A stretch of 64,000 nucleotides of DNA from Pigmentiphaga sp. NML080357 (GCF_002188465.1 NZ_NINW01000025.1:1-64000), one strand, 5' to 3'. Numbered from the stretch's first letter, positions 36,155-45,159 are shown. The notes: generated from the sequence alone by a model not told the origin. Numbers and translations are program-made.

Positions 36155-36188
36155 GGAACAATTTTCCTTGGAACTATCGATCGATTAT

Positions 36189-36215
36189 AGAGCGGCGCCT
36201 TTCAAGCGCCGCTCT
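36189..36215 (-). promoter_or_regulatory. 10-bp hairpin between kynA and the aminotransferase gene
   Basis: AGAGCGGCGC and its exact complement flank a 7-nt loop, right next to repeat copy B. On the minus strand it directly precedes CTATAATCG, so it overlaps the likely promoter of the aminotransferase gene. Operator, attenuator or terminator are possible; no T-run supports termination. Confidence 0.4.
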
Positions 36216-36217
36216 AC

Positions 36218-36294
36218 CCAGGGCACAGCGGATCCGGCTCCGCCGGTCCGCCAGTGCCGCCCCCTGGGGGGCGCGCGTCAGCGCGTAGGGGGGG
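36218..36294. repeat. Dispersed GC-rich repeat, copy B (after kynA)
   Basis: A full-length copy in reverse sense on the + strand abuts the kynA stop codon with no gap: on the minus strand TAA is followed at once by CCCCCCCTACGCGCTGACGC. Modules match copies A, C, D and F closely, including GATCCGGCTCCGCCGGTCCG. Confidence 0.92.
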
Positions 36295-37149
36295 TTACAA
36301 ATTCGTTCTCATCTGCCAGAGCTCTGGGAACAGCACGACCTCCAGCATCTTGCGCAGGTAGCTGACCCCGGCCGTGCCGCCGGTCCCGCGCTTGAAGCCG
36401 ATCACGCGCTCCACCGTCGTCACGTGGCGGAAGCGCCATTGGCGGAAGGCGTCCTCCAGGTCCACGAGTTTCTCCGCCAGCGCATACAGATCCCAGCAGG
36501 CATCCGGATCGGCGTAGACCTTCAGCCAGGCCGCCTCGACCGAGGCGTCGTATTGCGTGGGCAGGGTCCAGTCCCGCGCGAGGCGCTCCGGCGCGATGGC
36601 GAAGCCGCGCCGCGCCATCAGCATCAGCGCCTCGTCGTACAGCGAGGGGGCTTCCAGCGCCGCTTCCACCAGTGCCTTGCGCTCGGGGTGATGCGCATGC
36701 GGCGCCACCATCGCGGCATTCTTGTTGCCCAGCACGAACTCGATCTGCCGGTACTGGAACGACTGGAAGCCGGACGAGCTGCCCAGGTAATGGCGGAACT
36801 TGCTGTATTCCGACGGCGTCATCGTCGACAGCACCGTCCAGGCATGGACCAGCTGCTCCATGATGCGCGAGACGCGCGCCAGCATCTTCAGGGCCGGCTC
36901 CACCTCGCTGCGCTGGATACACGCGCGGGCCGCGAACAGCTCGTGCAGCATCAGCTTCATCCAAAGTTCGCTGGTCTGGTGCTGGATGATGAACAGCATC
37001 TCGTTGTGGTCGGGCGACAGCGGATGCTGGGCGCCCAGCAGCTGGTCTAGGCCGAGGTAATCGCCATAGCTCATGGACTTGGAGAAGTCCATCTGCGCGT
37101 TGTGCCACGAGGCGGGGGATGCGTCGGTGTCTTGCCGGGAGGCAGTCAT
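36295..37149 (-). CDS. kynA: Tryptophan 2,3-dioxygenase
   Basis: KynA is the cytoplasmic heme enzyme that opens the indole ring of tryptophan to N-formylkynurenine, first step of the kynurenine pathway. The 284-residue protein has family hallmarks: [20 protein letters not shown], the heme-pocket [34 protein letters not shown] and the C-terminal [17 protein letters not shown]. The start at 37149 is the first ATG; no convincing Shine-Dalgarno is visible and 37092 ([10 protein letters not shown]) is an alternative. It lies 46 bp behind kynB, with a repeat directly after its stop. Confidence 0.95.
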   Translation of the reverse strand: MTASRQDTDASPASWHNAQMDFSKSMSYGDYLGLDQLLGAQHPLSPDHNEMLFIIQHQTSELWMKLMLHELFAARACIQRSEVEPALKMLARVSRIMEQLVHAWTVLSTMTPSEYSKFRHYLGSSSGFQSFQYRQIEFVLGNKNAAMVAPHAHHPERKALVEAALEAPSLYDEALMLMARRGFAIAPERLARDWTLPTQYDASVEAAWLKVYADPDACWDLYALAEKLVDLEDAFRQWRFRHVTTVERVIGFKRGTGGTAGVSYLRKMLEVVLFPELWQMRTNL

Positions 37150-37195
37150 GGAGGAACGTCCTGGACGATGGGTCGTTGAAACGGAAGCGGGGTGG

Positions 37196-37822
37196 TCAGC
37201 GCAGCGGCCGCAGCACCGCGCGCACGGGACTCGCGTCCAGCGTGGCGAAGCGCAGCGGCAGGGCAATCAATTCGTAGTCGCCCTCGGGCGCCTGGTCTAG
37301 CACCAGGCCCTCGAGGATGGCCATGCCCGCGGCATGCACCGCGCGGTGCGCGTCCATGGTCTTGGATTCCTGCGGGTCGATCGAGGGCGTGTCGATGCCG
37401 ACCAGCCGCACGCCATGCCGCGCCAGGAGCGCGATGGCGGCAGGCGCGATCGCGCAAAAGCCGCTGTCCCAGTGCTCGACCGGATTGCGGGCATAGGTGC
37501 GCAGGAGCACGCGCGGCGGCAGGTCCGCCAGGGCGTGTTCGATATGGCGCGGTTCCACCCGCGGACCGGCATCCAGGCAGTGGATGACGCGGGCGGGGCC
37601 GAGGTAGGTGTCGAGTGGCACGGCGCCGATGGGTACGCCGTCGCGTGCGTAGTGCAGCGGCGCGTCGGCATGGGCGCCGGTGTGGGGCGACAGTGTCACG
37701 CGCCCGACGTTGACGGGACAGGCGCCTTCCATGCGCCAGACCTCGGCTTGCTGGAACGGGGTGTCGCCCGGCCAGACCGGGGTCGCGGGGGAAAGCGGGG
37801 GGCTGATGTCTATCAGGGGCAT
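37196..37822 (-). CDS. kynB: Kynurenine formamidase (arylformamidase)
   Basis: KynB hydrolyses N-formylkynurenine to kynurenine and formate. The 208-residue protein shows the cyclase-like metal-hydrolase pattern: [23 protein letters not shown], the metal-binding HTGAHADAP near residue 50-58, and [19 protein letters not shown]. The ATG at 37822 matches family N-termini; the longer open frame to 37912 lacks support. It is divergent from the Lrp-type gene at 37978 and followed by kynA. A kynureninase (kynU) gene, common in this operon, is not in the window. Confidence 0.93.
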   Translation of the reverse strand: MPLIDISPPLSPATPVWPGDTPFQQAEVWRMEGACPVNVGRVTLSPHTGAHADAPLHYARDGVPIGAVPLDTYLGPARVIHCLDAGPRVEPRHIEHALADLPPRVLLRTYARNPVEHWDSGFCAIAPAAIALLARHGVRLVGIDTPSIDPQESKTMDAHRAVHAAGMAILEGLVLDQAPEGDYELIALPLRFATLDASPVRAVLRPLR

Positions 37823-37936
37823 GGCGTCGCGGCTAGGGGGCGGCGTGCGCGGGCCGCGACGCCGTGTGTTCAAGCGGAATCTTATCGAAGCGGCCGTCGA
37901 ATGTGCTGGCATTTTCGACGCCCGTGCAAGGCTGAA

Positions 37937-37953
37937 TTCGAATAAAATTCGAA
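37937..37953. promoter_or_regulatory. Perfect palindrome in the kynB-kynR divergent promoter region
   Basis: TTCGAAT-aaa-ATTCGAA lies 24 bp before the Lrp-type ATG and about 115 bp from kynB. It sits in the only AT-rich stretch of the region. Lrp/AsnC proteins bind such A/T-rich symmetric sites, so this is the probable KynR operator. Confidence 0.62.
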
Positions 37954-37977
37954 ATTCAAAAAGAAAGTTGAAATCTA

Positions 37978-38457
37978 ATGCGAATAAAATTGGACCGTCT
38001 CGACATGCGCATCGTCGAGTGCCTGCAGCGCGACGGCCGCATCAGCAACCAGGACCTGGCGGCCAAGGTCTCGCTGTCGCCATCGGCGTGCCTGCGGCGC
38101 GTGAAACTGCTGGAGGAAGCGGGCATCATCCAGGGCTACAGCTGCGTGCTGGACTACGCCAAGCTGGGCCTGGAAGTCGAGGCCGTGGTGCACGTGTCCA
38201 TGCGCCACGAGGTGGAGGGGTGGCACGAAGCCTTCGTGGCCGCCATCAAGGACTGGCCGGAAGTGCTGTCCGCCCGCATCGTCACGGGCGGGGCCAACTA
38301 CATGCTGGTGGTCAGGGCGCGGGACGTCAGCCACTACTCCGACTTCATCGTCAATCGGCTGTACCGCGCGCCCGGCGTGCGCGACATCGAGTCCAACATC
38401 GTGCTGGGCTACATCAAGCGCTCGGCCTCGCCCTTCGACGTGCTGGACCCGGAGTGA
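37978..38457 (+). CDS. kynR: Lrp/AsnC-family regulator, probably kynurenine-responsive KynR
   Basis: The 159-residue protein has the Lrp-type N-terminal helix-turn-helix ([24 protein letters not shown] then [20 protein letters not shown]) and a RAM effector domain. In Pseudomonas and Burkholderia a KynR of this family, divergent from kynB(U)A, activates the operon in response to kynurenine; the gene arrangement here is the same. It also resembles the Lrp-type protein at 57131 that faces hppD. It converges on the ridA-like gene with only 6 bp between stops. Confidence 0.86.
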   Translation: MRIKLDRLDMRIVECLQRDGRISNQDLAAKVSLSPSACLRRVKLLEEAGIIQGYSCVLDYAKLGLEVEAVVHVSMRHEVEGWHEAFVAAIKDWPEVLSARIVTGGANYMLVVRARDVSHYSDFIVNRLYRAPGVRDIESNIVLGYIKRSASPFDVLDPE

Positions 38458-38463
38458 AACGGG

Positions 38464-38841
38464 CTACTTGTTGACCACCCCGAACGCCACGATCTCCACC
38501 TTCATGCCCGGCACGACCAGGGCGGCGACGGCCGCGCTGGAGCGGCTGGGGTAGGGCGCGGTGAAGAACTCGCGGTAGACCGCGTCGATGGCCTTCATGT
38601 CGTTGACGTCGGTCATGTAGATCAGCACCTGCGTGACGTCGTCCAGCGTGCCGCCCGCGGCCTCGACCGCCGATTGCAGGTTGCGGAAGGTCAGGCGGGC
38701 CTGGTCCTCGATCGGGCCGGTGTCGATGCTGCCGTCCTTGCGCACCGGACCTTGCGAGGTGAACAGGATCCCGCCGCTGCGCACCGCCCAGGAAAAAGGC
38801 TGGCCCACATCGGGCAGGCCGACGTCGATGACTTCTTTCAT
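38464..38841 (-). CDS. RidA/YjgF-family protein
   Basis: The 125-residue protein is a RidA-superfamily member, a trimeric enzyme that hydrolyses reactive enamine/imine intermediates made by PLP enzymes. The catalytic Arg is in the YPSRSSAAV segment and a conserved Glu in VPGMKVEIVAFG; length is normal. Its neighbour kyn genes and aminotransferase make enamine detoxification sensible. It may instead be one of the Rid subfamilies linked to specific catabolic pathways (2-aminomuconate deaminase-like). Confidence 0.88.
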   Translation of the reverse strand: MKEVIDVGLPDVGQPFSWAVRSGGILFTSQGPVRKDGSIDTGPIEDQARLTFRNLQSAVEAAGGTLDDVTQVLIYMTDVNDMKAIDAVYREFFTAPYPSRSSAAVAALVVPGMKVEIVAFGVVNK

Positions 38842-38906
38842 GCTGTTGCTCGCTTTCTGACGGAAAGCGCAGATGCTCCCATGAAATCGCGAGATTGCAC
38901 AGGGCG

Positions 38907-39389
38907 CTAGCCCAGCGCCGCCTCGATGTCCGGCTTGATCGACTCCGGCTTGTCGGTAGGCGCGTAGCGCGCGACGGGCTCGCCCGAGCGGTCCACCAGG
39001 AACTTGGTGAAGTTCCACTTGATGGCCTCGGTGCCGAGCACGCCGGGCTTGGCGTTCTTCAGCCAGCGGTAGAGCGGGTGGGCCGACTCGCCATTGACGT
39101 CGATCTTGGCGAACATCGGGAAGGTGACGTCGTAGTTGAGTTTGCAGAAGTTGCGGATCGTCTCGTTGCTGCCCGGTTCCTGGTGGCCGAACTGGTCGCA
39201 CGGGAAGCCCAGCACTTCCAGGCCGCGGTCGCGGTACGAGCGGTACAGCGCTTCCAGTCCCGCGTACTGGGGCGTGAAGCCGCATTGGGACGCGACGTTC
39301 ACGATCAGCAGCACCTTGCCGCGATAGTGGTCGAGCGAGACTTCCTTGCCTTCGATGTCGCTGGCGGAAAAATCGTAGACGGTCGTCAT
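38907..39389 (-). CDS. Glutathione peroxidase (cysteine type)
   Basis: This 160-residue thiol peroxidase has the GPx pattern with peroxidatic Cys36 in NVASQCGFTPQ (Cys replaces selenocysteine), then FPCDQFGHQEPGSNETIRNFC and KWNFTKFLVDRSG. It reduces hydrogen peroxide and lipid peroxides, in bacteria often using thioredoxin rather than glutathione. AGGAG lies 5-9 nt before the ATG at 39389. It appears monocistronic, with ridA downstream after 65 bp. Confidence 0.93.
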   Translation of the reverse strand: MTTVYDFSASDIEGKEVSLDHYRGKVLLIVNVASQCGFTPQYAGLEALYRSYRDRGLEVLGFPCDQFGHQEPGSNETIRNFCKLNYDVTFPMFAKIDVNGESAHPLYRWLKNAKPGVLGTEAIKWNFTKFLVDRSGEPVARYAPTDKPESIKPDIEAALG

Positions 39390-39599
39390 GGCGGCTCCTG
39401 GGCTGGATGGGGTGCCGCGGCCAGGGGGGCGATGCATGGGGCCGCCGGCGCACGGGCGATATCCGGGAGGCGCGAGGCCATGTCAGGCAAGGCGCCCGTA
39501 CCCGTCAGGCGGATCATCAGCGCTTCCCGGCGCGTCGTCAACTCCGCGGCGCACACGGCCGCGGAGTGGGGAAGGCTGGCGCGGCTGTGCCGGTGCCGC

Positions 39600-40562
39600 T
39601 TATTCGGGTTCGACGCCGGAGCGCTCGACCAGAGTTTTCCACCGTTCCATGTCGGCGCGGATGCGCGTCCCCAGTTCGTCGGGGGAACCGAGGGCCACTT
39701 CCAGGCCTTGCTGGCGCAGTGCGTCACGGACGTCGCTGGATGCGAGTGCCTGCCCGATGGCACGATGCAACCGCTCGACCACCGGGCGCGGCGTGCCCGC
39801 CGGCGCAAGCAGGCCGATCCAGGGCGCGAACGGGAAGTTGGCGTACCCCACTTCCTGCAGCGTGGGAATGGAGGGAGCCAGCGGCGAGCGGCGGTCGGCA
39901 ATGACGGCGACCAGCCGCAACTTGCCCGCCGTGACATGGGGCAGCGCCACGTTCAAGGACAGCAGCGCGACCTGCACCTGCCCGCCGATCAGGTCGGTGA
40001 CCAGGCCCGACATGCCCTTGTACGGCACGTGCAGCATGTCGATCTTGGCGGTCTGCTTGAACAGTTCCATCAGGAAATAGTGAGGTGTCCCAAGCCCTGG
40101 GGAGGCGTAGGACAAGCCCCCGGGGCGAGTCTTGGCCAGCTCGACGAGGTCGGCGAGGGAGTTGGCGGGCAGCGACGGCGTGACGGCAAGCGCCCACGTG
40201 CCGTTGGCTACCATGGCAATCGGTGCGAAATCTTTCGATGGCGAGAACGTGACGTGCTTGTACAGATACGGGAGCATCGTGATGGTGTCGGCGGTCGACA
40301 GCAGGGTGTGTCCGTCGGCGGGCGCCTTGGCGACTCCAGCGGTGCCGATGGTGCCGCTGGCGCCGACGCGATTCTCGACCACGACTGGCTGGCCCAGGGA
40401 CCGCGCCATCTCCGGCGCCAGTTTCCGGGCGATGAGATCGCCCCCGGCCCCGGGCGTGTAGGGAACGACGATGGTGATCGGCCGCGAGGGAAACGGCTGC
40501 GCGCAAACGGTTCCCGTGATGGCGGCGAGCGCCGCGGTGCACAGTGCCAGGAAGTTCTTCAT
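39600..40562 (-). CDS. Bug/TctC-family solute-binding protein
   Basis: The 320-residue periplasmic protein has a signal peptide (MKNFLALCTAALAAITGTVCA|QP) and the QPFPSRPITIVVPYTPGAGGD motif of Bug proteins, followed by the conserved VGASGTIGTAGVAKAPADGHTLL loop. It starts 1 bp after the upstream amidohydrolase gene and is the last gene of a leftward catabolic operon. It therefore probably scavenges the aromatic acid or ring-cleavage product degraded by the operon. Confidence 0.92.
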   Translation of the reverse strand: MKNFLALCTAALAAITGTVCAQPFPSRPITIVVPYTPGAGGDLIARKLAPEMARSLGQPVVVENRVGASGTIGTAGVAKAPADGHTLLSTADTITMLPYLYKHVTFSPSKDFAPIAMVANGTWALAVTPSLPANSLADLVELAKTRPGGLSYASPGLGTPHYFLMELFKQTAKIDMLHVPYKGMSGLVTDLIGGQVQVALLSLNVALPHVTAGKLRLVAVIADRRSPLAPSIPTLQEVGYANFPFAPWIGLLAPAGTPRPVVERLHRAIGQALASSDVRDALRQQGLEVALGSPDELGTRIRADMERWKTLVERSGVEPE

Positions 40563-40563
40563 G

Positions 40564-41625
40564 TCAGGCCTCCTCCGTGCTGGCCGCCGCGCGTTCGCCA
40601 TCCGGCTGCGGCGCGAGGCCGATCAGTCCCGCCATGTTGTCGTAGCAGATCTTGCGATGGATGTCGGGGGGCAGCGCCAGGCTTCGGATAGCCCGCAGTG
40701 TGTCGCGGATGAAGCCTGGTCCTCCTTCCGGATCGAAGGGGCAGTCGCTTGCGAACAGGACCTGATCGCCACCGAAGAAGTCGAGACCGCAGCGGATGGC
40801 CGACGCCGATCCGCCCACGGCCGTGTCGCCGTAGAACTGGCGGAAGCAGTCGACGGGGCGGGTGCCCAGCATGTCCTTGATGTAGCCGAGGTCTTCATCG
40901 GCCGTGCGCACGCCGATCTGGTCCCACAGGGTGCCGATGCGGCCCTCGAAGTAGGGAATCATCCCGCCCAGGTGGTGAGTGATGATCTTCAGGCCGGGCA
41001 GGCGCTTCAACAGTCCGGAGAACACCAGGCGCGCCATTGCCGCGCTGGTTTCGTAGGGCCAGCCGAGGACCTGCCATATCTCGAAACGCGACTTGTCTTC
41101 CGTCGGATAGTCGGCGAAGCGGCTGCCGCGATGCGGGTGCAGCCAGATGGGCACGTCGTGGAACACAGCCCGCTCGAACAGAGGCAGGAAGCGGGGATGG
41201 TCCAGCGCCACACCCTGCACATTGCTTTCTATCTGTATGCCGGCGGCGCCGAGTTTCAGCACCGCGCGGTCGAATTCCTCGAGCGCCGCTTCGATATTGT
41301 TCAAGGGCAGGCTGGCCACGAAGGCCGGAAAGTACCGGGGATGGCGGTCCACGAGTTCGGCCAGCCCATCGTTGCCCAGCCGGGCCAGGGCCGGCGACTC
41401 GTCCGGACCCACTACGTTGTCGGCCGAAGGCTGGGATAGCGAAATCACCTGCTGGTAGTTGCCGAAGCGCTTCATCATTTCGATCCGGAGCGGAACATCG
41501 TAGAGCATCGGCACTGTACCGAGGCGCTTGGCGATGTCGCGATTGGTCGAGAGCCGGGCGACCTGCTCCAGGTAGGCCGCGGGCATGAGATGGGTGTATG
41601 CGTCGAGGATGGGCAGGTCGTCCAT
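40564..41625 (-). CDS. Amidohydrolase 2 / ACMSD-like decarboxylase family protein
   Basis: The 353-residue TIM-barrel protein belongs to the amidohydrolase_2 (ACMSD, gamma-resorcylate decarboxylase) family. Later metal ligands are visible: IWLHPHRG, ITHHLGGMIPYFEGRI and FASDCPFDPEGG. The N-terminal motif, normally His-x-His, reads DAYTHLMP, so the first metal ligand is Tyr. That may mean a metal-free or altered-metal site. Aromatic acid decarboxylation or hydrolysis of a ring-cleavage product are the main options. Confidence 0.82.
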   Translation of the reverse strand: MDDLPILDAYTHLMPAAYLEQVARLSTNRDIAKRLGTVPMLYDVPLRIEMMKRFGNYQQVISLSQPSADNVVGPDESPALARLGNDGLAELVDRHPRYFPAFVASLPLNNIEAALEEFDRAVLKLGAAGIQIESNVQGVALDHPRFLPLFERAVFHDVPIWLHPHRGSRFADYPTEDKSRFEIWQVLGWPYETSAAMARLVFSGLLKRLPGLKIITHHLGGMIPYFEGRIGTLWDQIGVRTADEDLGYIKDMLGTRPVDCFRQFYGDTAVGGSASAIRCGLDFFGGDQVLFASDCPFDPEGGPGFIRDTLRAIRSLALPPDIHRKICYDNMAGLIGLAPQPDGERAAASTEEA

Positions 41626-41671
41626 CGGTGTCTCCTTTGTTTCTTGTGGTTTGGATGAGCGGAACGCGCGG

Positions 41672-42202
41672 TCAATCCGTGCGGGCGGCCCGGACATTGC
41701 CGCGGCCCCGCTGCGAGGGGCGTTCGTCCATGGTGTGGCGATCCCCTGCGCGGAAGACGTCGTCGTGCTGGAAGCCGTCGTAATGCTGGATCTCCCACCA
41801 GTTGTGGTCGAGATCTTCGAGGTAGAACGAGTACACGCCGTGCTGGTTCCTGATCGACAGGACCTGCCGGATTTCGTATTCCGCCTGTAGCGAGCGGGCG
41901 GCTTCCCAGGCGGCTTCCACCTCGCCGGGCGTGGCCACGTCCAGGCCCCAATGCTGGAACACGTTTGCAGGCCTCAGGCGCTCGCCCACCTCCAGGCAGA
42001 CGATGTGGAACTTCATGCCGCAACGGATGGAGAGTCCGCGCACGGCATGGTGCACGCATTCCAGTCCCAGGAATTCTTCGTAGAAGCGCCGCGATTTCTC
42101 TATGTCGTAGCACTCGAGCGTCCCGTGCGAGAGCACGTAGGGGTGGACGATCGCGCCATCGTTGGGCGGGGCGAAGGCGGCATGGTCGATGCGTGGATGC
42201 AT
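41672..42202 (-). CDS. VOC-superfamily protein (extradiol-dioxygenase/glyoxalase fold)
   Basis: This 176-residue single-module VOC protein has a possible 2-His-1-Glu metal triad: His in VLSHGTLECYD, His in NVFQHWGLDV and Glu in NWWEIQHYD. Type I extradiol dioxygenases and glyoxalases share this layout. In an operon with fumarylacetoacetase-like and amidohydrolase genes it may open a catechol-type ring, but isomerase or epimerase activity is equally possible. The last 20 residues are polar and basic. Confidence 0.78.
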   Translation of the reverse strand: MHPRIDHAAFAPPNDGAIVHPYVLSHGTLECYDIEKSRRFYEEFLGLECVHHAVRGLSIRCGMKFHIVCLEVGERLRPANVFQHWGLDVATPGEVEAAWEAARSLQAEYEIRQVLSIRNQHGVYSFYLEDLDHNWWEIQHYDGFQHDDVFRAGDRHTMDERPSQRGRGNVRAARTD

Positions 42203-42240
42203 GGAGGGTCTCCCTCTTCGTTCGTGGTGGCGTCCCGCTA

Positions 42241-43197
42241 TCAAGCCGGCGCGATGTCGTTGCTCAATACGCCGATGCCGCCGATTTCGACCTCGACCGT
42301 ATCGCCCGGCCGCATGAAGACTTGCGGATCCCGGCCGAAGCCGACGCCCGCTGGCGTGCCGGTCAGGAGAATGTCGCCGGGCTGGAACCGGTACCACTGC
42401 GAAAAATGCGCAATCGTGTCGGCGATACCGTGAATGAGATCGCCCACACTTGCCGATTGCATGACGCGCCCATTCAGCCGGGTGACGAGTTGCAGCGACG
42501 AAGGATCGGGAACTTCGTCGCGCGTGGCCAGCACCGGTCCCATCGGGGTGAAGCCCGGAAACTGCTTGCCCATGATGTTGGTTTCCCAGCTCTGCCGCCC
42601 TTCGGCGGCCGTGCACGCGGCAAGCACGCCCGGCATCCAGTCGCGGGCCGAGACGTCGTTGGCAATCGTGTAGCCGGCGACATGGTCGAGGGCTTGCTCT
42701 GGCGCCACGCCATGGCACGTGCGTCCGAAGACCACGGCCAGTTCTCCTTCGTAGTCGACCTGCGCTGTGCGGGCCGAAACGGGAATGCGCGCACCGGGGC
42801 CCGTCACGCTGTCGGGACTCTTGAGGAAAGCGGTCGGATGCGGCGGCGAACCTCCGCCCATCTCCTGGACGTGGGAGCGATAGGCGCGCCCGGCCGCGAG
42901 AATCAATCGAGGGTCGGGAACGGGGGCCAGCAGTGGTGTCGCGTCGAGGCGGGTCAGGGCGCCGAGGCGTCGCAATCGCTCCTGCCCGTTCGCGTCCATG
43001 TTTTCCACTCGCCGGACCAGGCGATGCGCAACCTCCAGCCCTTCAGGGCCGGCGAGGAGGATGCCGCGCACGGTCGGCGGCAGCCAGGCTTCGATTGTGC
43101 CGGAAGCGGCGGCGCGGCCCAGGTGCAGAATCTCGCCGGATGCCACCATGGCGCCGGCCGTTCCTCCGGGGATTGCGTCGATCGTGACCAGCTTCAT
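42241..43197 (-). CDS. Fumarylacetoacetate hydrolase family protein
   Basis: The 318-residue protein has the FAH C-terminal domain with metal ligands in DYEGELAVVFG, VAGYTIANDVSARD and a Lys in GKQFPGFTPMGPVL. Members cleave C-C bonds in acylpyruvates (FAH, FAHD1) or hydrate and isomerise ring-cleavage products (HpaG-like). It is the first structural gene after the marR intergenic region and sits with VOC and ACMSD-like genes, consistent with a meta-cleavage route for an aromatic acid. Confidence 0.87.
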   Translation of the reverse strand: MKLVTIDAIPGGTAGAMVASGEILHLGRAAASGTIEAWLPPTVRGILLAGPEGLEVAHRLVRRVENMDANGQERLRRLGALTRLDATPLLAPVPDPRLILAAGRAYRSHVQEMGGGSPPHPTAFLKSPDSVTGPGARIPVSARTAQVDYEGELAVVFGRTCHGVAPEQALDHVAGYTIANDVSARDWMPGVLAACTAAEGRQSWETNIMGKQFPGFTPMGPVLATRDEVPDPSSLQLVTRLNGRVMQSASVGDLIHGIADTIAHFSQWYRFQPGDILLTGTPAGVGFGRDPQVFMRPGDTVEVEIGGIGVLSNDIAPA

Positions 43198-43294
43198 GGG
43201 GCCTCGCAGGGAAAAAGGGTATCGGGATCGCCGCCGGAAACCGCTCCAGGCGCGAGAAGGCTTTCAACGTGCGGAAATCATTGGAGCATTAAAT

Positions 43295-43310
43295 GGTAGT
43301 TTAAACAACC
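43295..43310. promoter_or_regulatory. Near-perfect palindrome, candidate MarR operator
   Basis: GGTAGTTTAAACAACC has a perfect GTTTAAAC core and is symmetric at 14 of 16 positions. It lies about 100 bp before the FAH-like start and 47 bp after the marR stop. MarR proteins usually bind AT-centred inverted repeats of this size. Confidence 0.5.
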
Positions 43311-43356
43311 TTTTCGGGCCGGCAAGAGCCCTAGGGAATTCCCCCGGGATGTATCG

Positions 43357-43893
43357 TCAGCGCGGTTCGGTCTTGAGCGTTGCGCGCTTGCTGACCCGAC
43401 GGGCCACCGTGATCTTGCGATTCACTGCGGCCGAGGGCGAAGCGCCCGCGAGCGCGTTCTGGTAGACGGCGCGCAGCGTGCGAAATGTGGTTTCCACGTC
43501 GGCGTCCGGAATGCCGGTCAGCCATTTCCGCTGCAGCGTGCGCGTCAACGGCGAGAACTTGCGGACGATGGCCCGGCCGGCAGGCGTGATGGCCACACTC
43601 GTGGCGCGCTTGTCGCCGGGTTGCGCAGTGCGGACGACGAATCCGCGTTCTTCGGCGAGCGCCACGGTCCGCGACAGATACGACAGCTCCGCCCCGGTAT
43701 GGCTGGCGAGCTCGCTCAGCGACTGATGGTCGCGATCGTTCAGCGTGGCAAGGACCCGCCAGAGGGAAAGGGAAATGTCGTCCACCTTCAGCTCGTCGCT
43801 GAAAGTGGCCTCGATGATGTGCGCGGCGCGGTGCAGCAGGTATCCCAACGAGTTTTCGAGGTGGTCGTTGGAACGGCTGTCTTTTTTTGCCAT
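43357..43893 (-). CDS. MarR-family transcriptional regulator
   Basis: The 178-residue winged-helix protein has MarR hallmarks: LSLWRVLATLNDRDHQSLSELASHTGAELSYLSRTVALAEERGFV and the basic beta-wing around QPGDKRATSVAITPAGR. A basic C-terminal tail (VARRVSKRATLKTEPR) extends past the usual fold. It heads the leftward FAH/VOC/amidohydrolase/Bug operon. Its start is only 43 bp from the gspF stop, so it may receive read-through from the secretion operon unless it has its own promoter within gspF. Confidence 0.9.
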   Translation of the reverse strand: MAKKDSRSNDHLENSLGYLLHRAAHIIEATFSDELKVDDISLSLWRVLATLNDRDHQSLSELASHTGAELSYLSRTVALAEERGFVVRTAQPGDKRATSVAITPAGRAIVRKFSPLTRTLQRKWLTGIPDADVETTFRTLRAVYQNALAGASPSAAVNRKITVARRVSKRATLKTEPR

Positions 43894-43936
43894 GAGTCGA
43901 TGATGCTTGCGCGCGCTGGGCTTCCCGGGGAAGCGC

Positions 43937-45151
43937 CTAGCGCACGAGCTGGTTGATTTCGATGATGGGCATCAGCACGGCCAGGACGATCAACAGCACG
44001 AAACCCCCCATCAGAAGAATCATCAGCGGTTCCAGCAGCGCCGTCAACGCCATGGCGCGCCGCTCGACCTCGCGCGACAGCGTCTGCGCGGCGCGCTCGA
44101 GCAGTTCGGGCAGGGTACCTGTCTTCTCGCCGCTGGCGATCAGGTGCACGAGCAGCGGTGGGAAGGTTTTCTGCACCTGCAGGGCGGAGGCGAGCGATAC
44201 TCCTTCGCGCACGCGCGAGGTCGCATCGTCCACGCTGGCGCGCAGCCGGTCGTTGCCCAGTGTCTGGCGGGACGCGTCAAGCGCGCGCAGCAGCGGCACG
44301 CCGCTGCCGGTGAGGATCGCGAGGGTGGAGGCGAACCGGGCGGCATCCAGCCCGAGGATGAAACGGCCGGCAAGCGGCATCTTCAACAGCCTTGTGTGCC
44401 ATGCCAGTCGCGTGGCCGGCTGGCGCAGCATCATGCGCCAGCCGGTGAGGGCGGCGGCAAAGACGATCGCGACCAGCCATCCCCAACTGCGGACGAAGTC
44501 GCTCAGGCCCAGCATGACGCGCGTCAGCATCGGCAGTTCCTGCCTGGCCTGGGAAAAGGCGCTGACCACCTGGGGCACGACGTAGCCCAGCAGGAAGATG
44601 ACGATGCCCACCGACACCAGGGCCACCACGGCCGGGTAGATGAAGGCGGTCAGGACCTTGGTGCGCAGCGCATTGCGTTCCTCGATGTAGTCCGCCAGCT
44701 TCTCCATGACGTGGGCGAGGTCGCCGGACTCTTCTCCCGCCGCGACCAGCGCGCGATAGATCTCGGGAAAATCGCGCGGCCGCGTCGCCAGCGCATCGGC
44801 CAGGCGGTGGCCCGCCCGTACATCGGCCCGCACGCTGGTCAGGACCTCGGCGATGTGCTTTTTCTCCGCCTGTTCCGCGGTGGCGGTCAGCGCCGCGTCC
44901 AGCGGCAGGCGCGCCGCGAGCAGGCTGGCGAGCTGGCGCGTGGCCCAGGCCAGCTCGGCGTCGGACATCCGGGCGCCGAACCATGCCCGCGATCCGCCGC
45001 CGCTGCGCTGCGCGCCGGCCTCTTCCACCGCGAGCGGCGTCAGCCCCCGCGCACGCAACTGCGCGCGCGCCGCGCGCGGACTGTCGGCATCGATCAGCCC
45101 GCGGTCGAGCTTGCCCAGGGCATCGGCAGCTTCGAAGCGATACGAAGGCAT
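43937..45151 (-). CDS. gspF: Type II secretion inner-membrane platform protein GspF
   Basis: The 404-residue protein has three transmembrane helices (about residues 168-192, 220-240 and 375-398) and two GspF domains. Duplicated GspF-domain motifs lie around TRQLASLLAARLPLDAALTA and FASTLAILTGSGVPLLRALD. It is the platform that couples the GspE motor to pseudopilus assembly. It follows gspE by 8 bp and ends the gsp operon. Confidence 0.94.
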   Translation of the reverse strand: MPSYRFEAADALGKLDRGLIDADSPRAARAQLRARGLTPLAVEEAGAQRSGGGSRAWFGARMSDAELAWATRQLASLLAARLPLDAALTATAEQAEKKHIAEVLTSVRADVRAGHRLADALATRPRDFPEIYRALVAAGEESGDLAHVMEKLADYIEERNALRTKVLTAFIYPAVVALVSVGIVIFLLGYVVPQVVSAFSQARQELPMLTRVMLGLSDFVRSWGWLVAIVFAAALTGWRMMLRQPATRLAWHTRLLKMPLAGRFILGLDAARFASTLAILTGSGVPLLRALDASRQTLGNDRLRASVDDATSRVREGVSLASALQVQKTFPPLLVHLIASGEKTGTLPELLERAAQTLSREVERRAMALTALLEPLMILLMGGFVLLIVLAVLMPIIEINQLVR

Positions 45152-45159
45152 GTCAGTTC

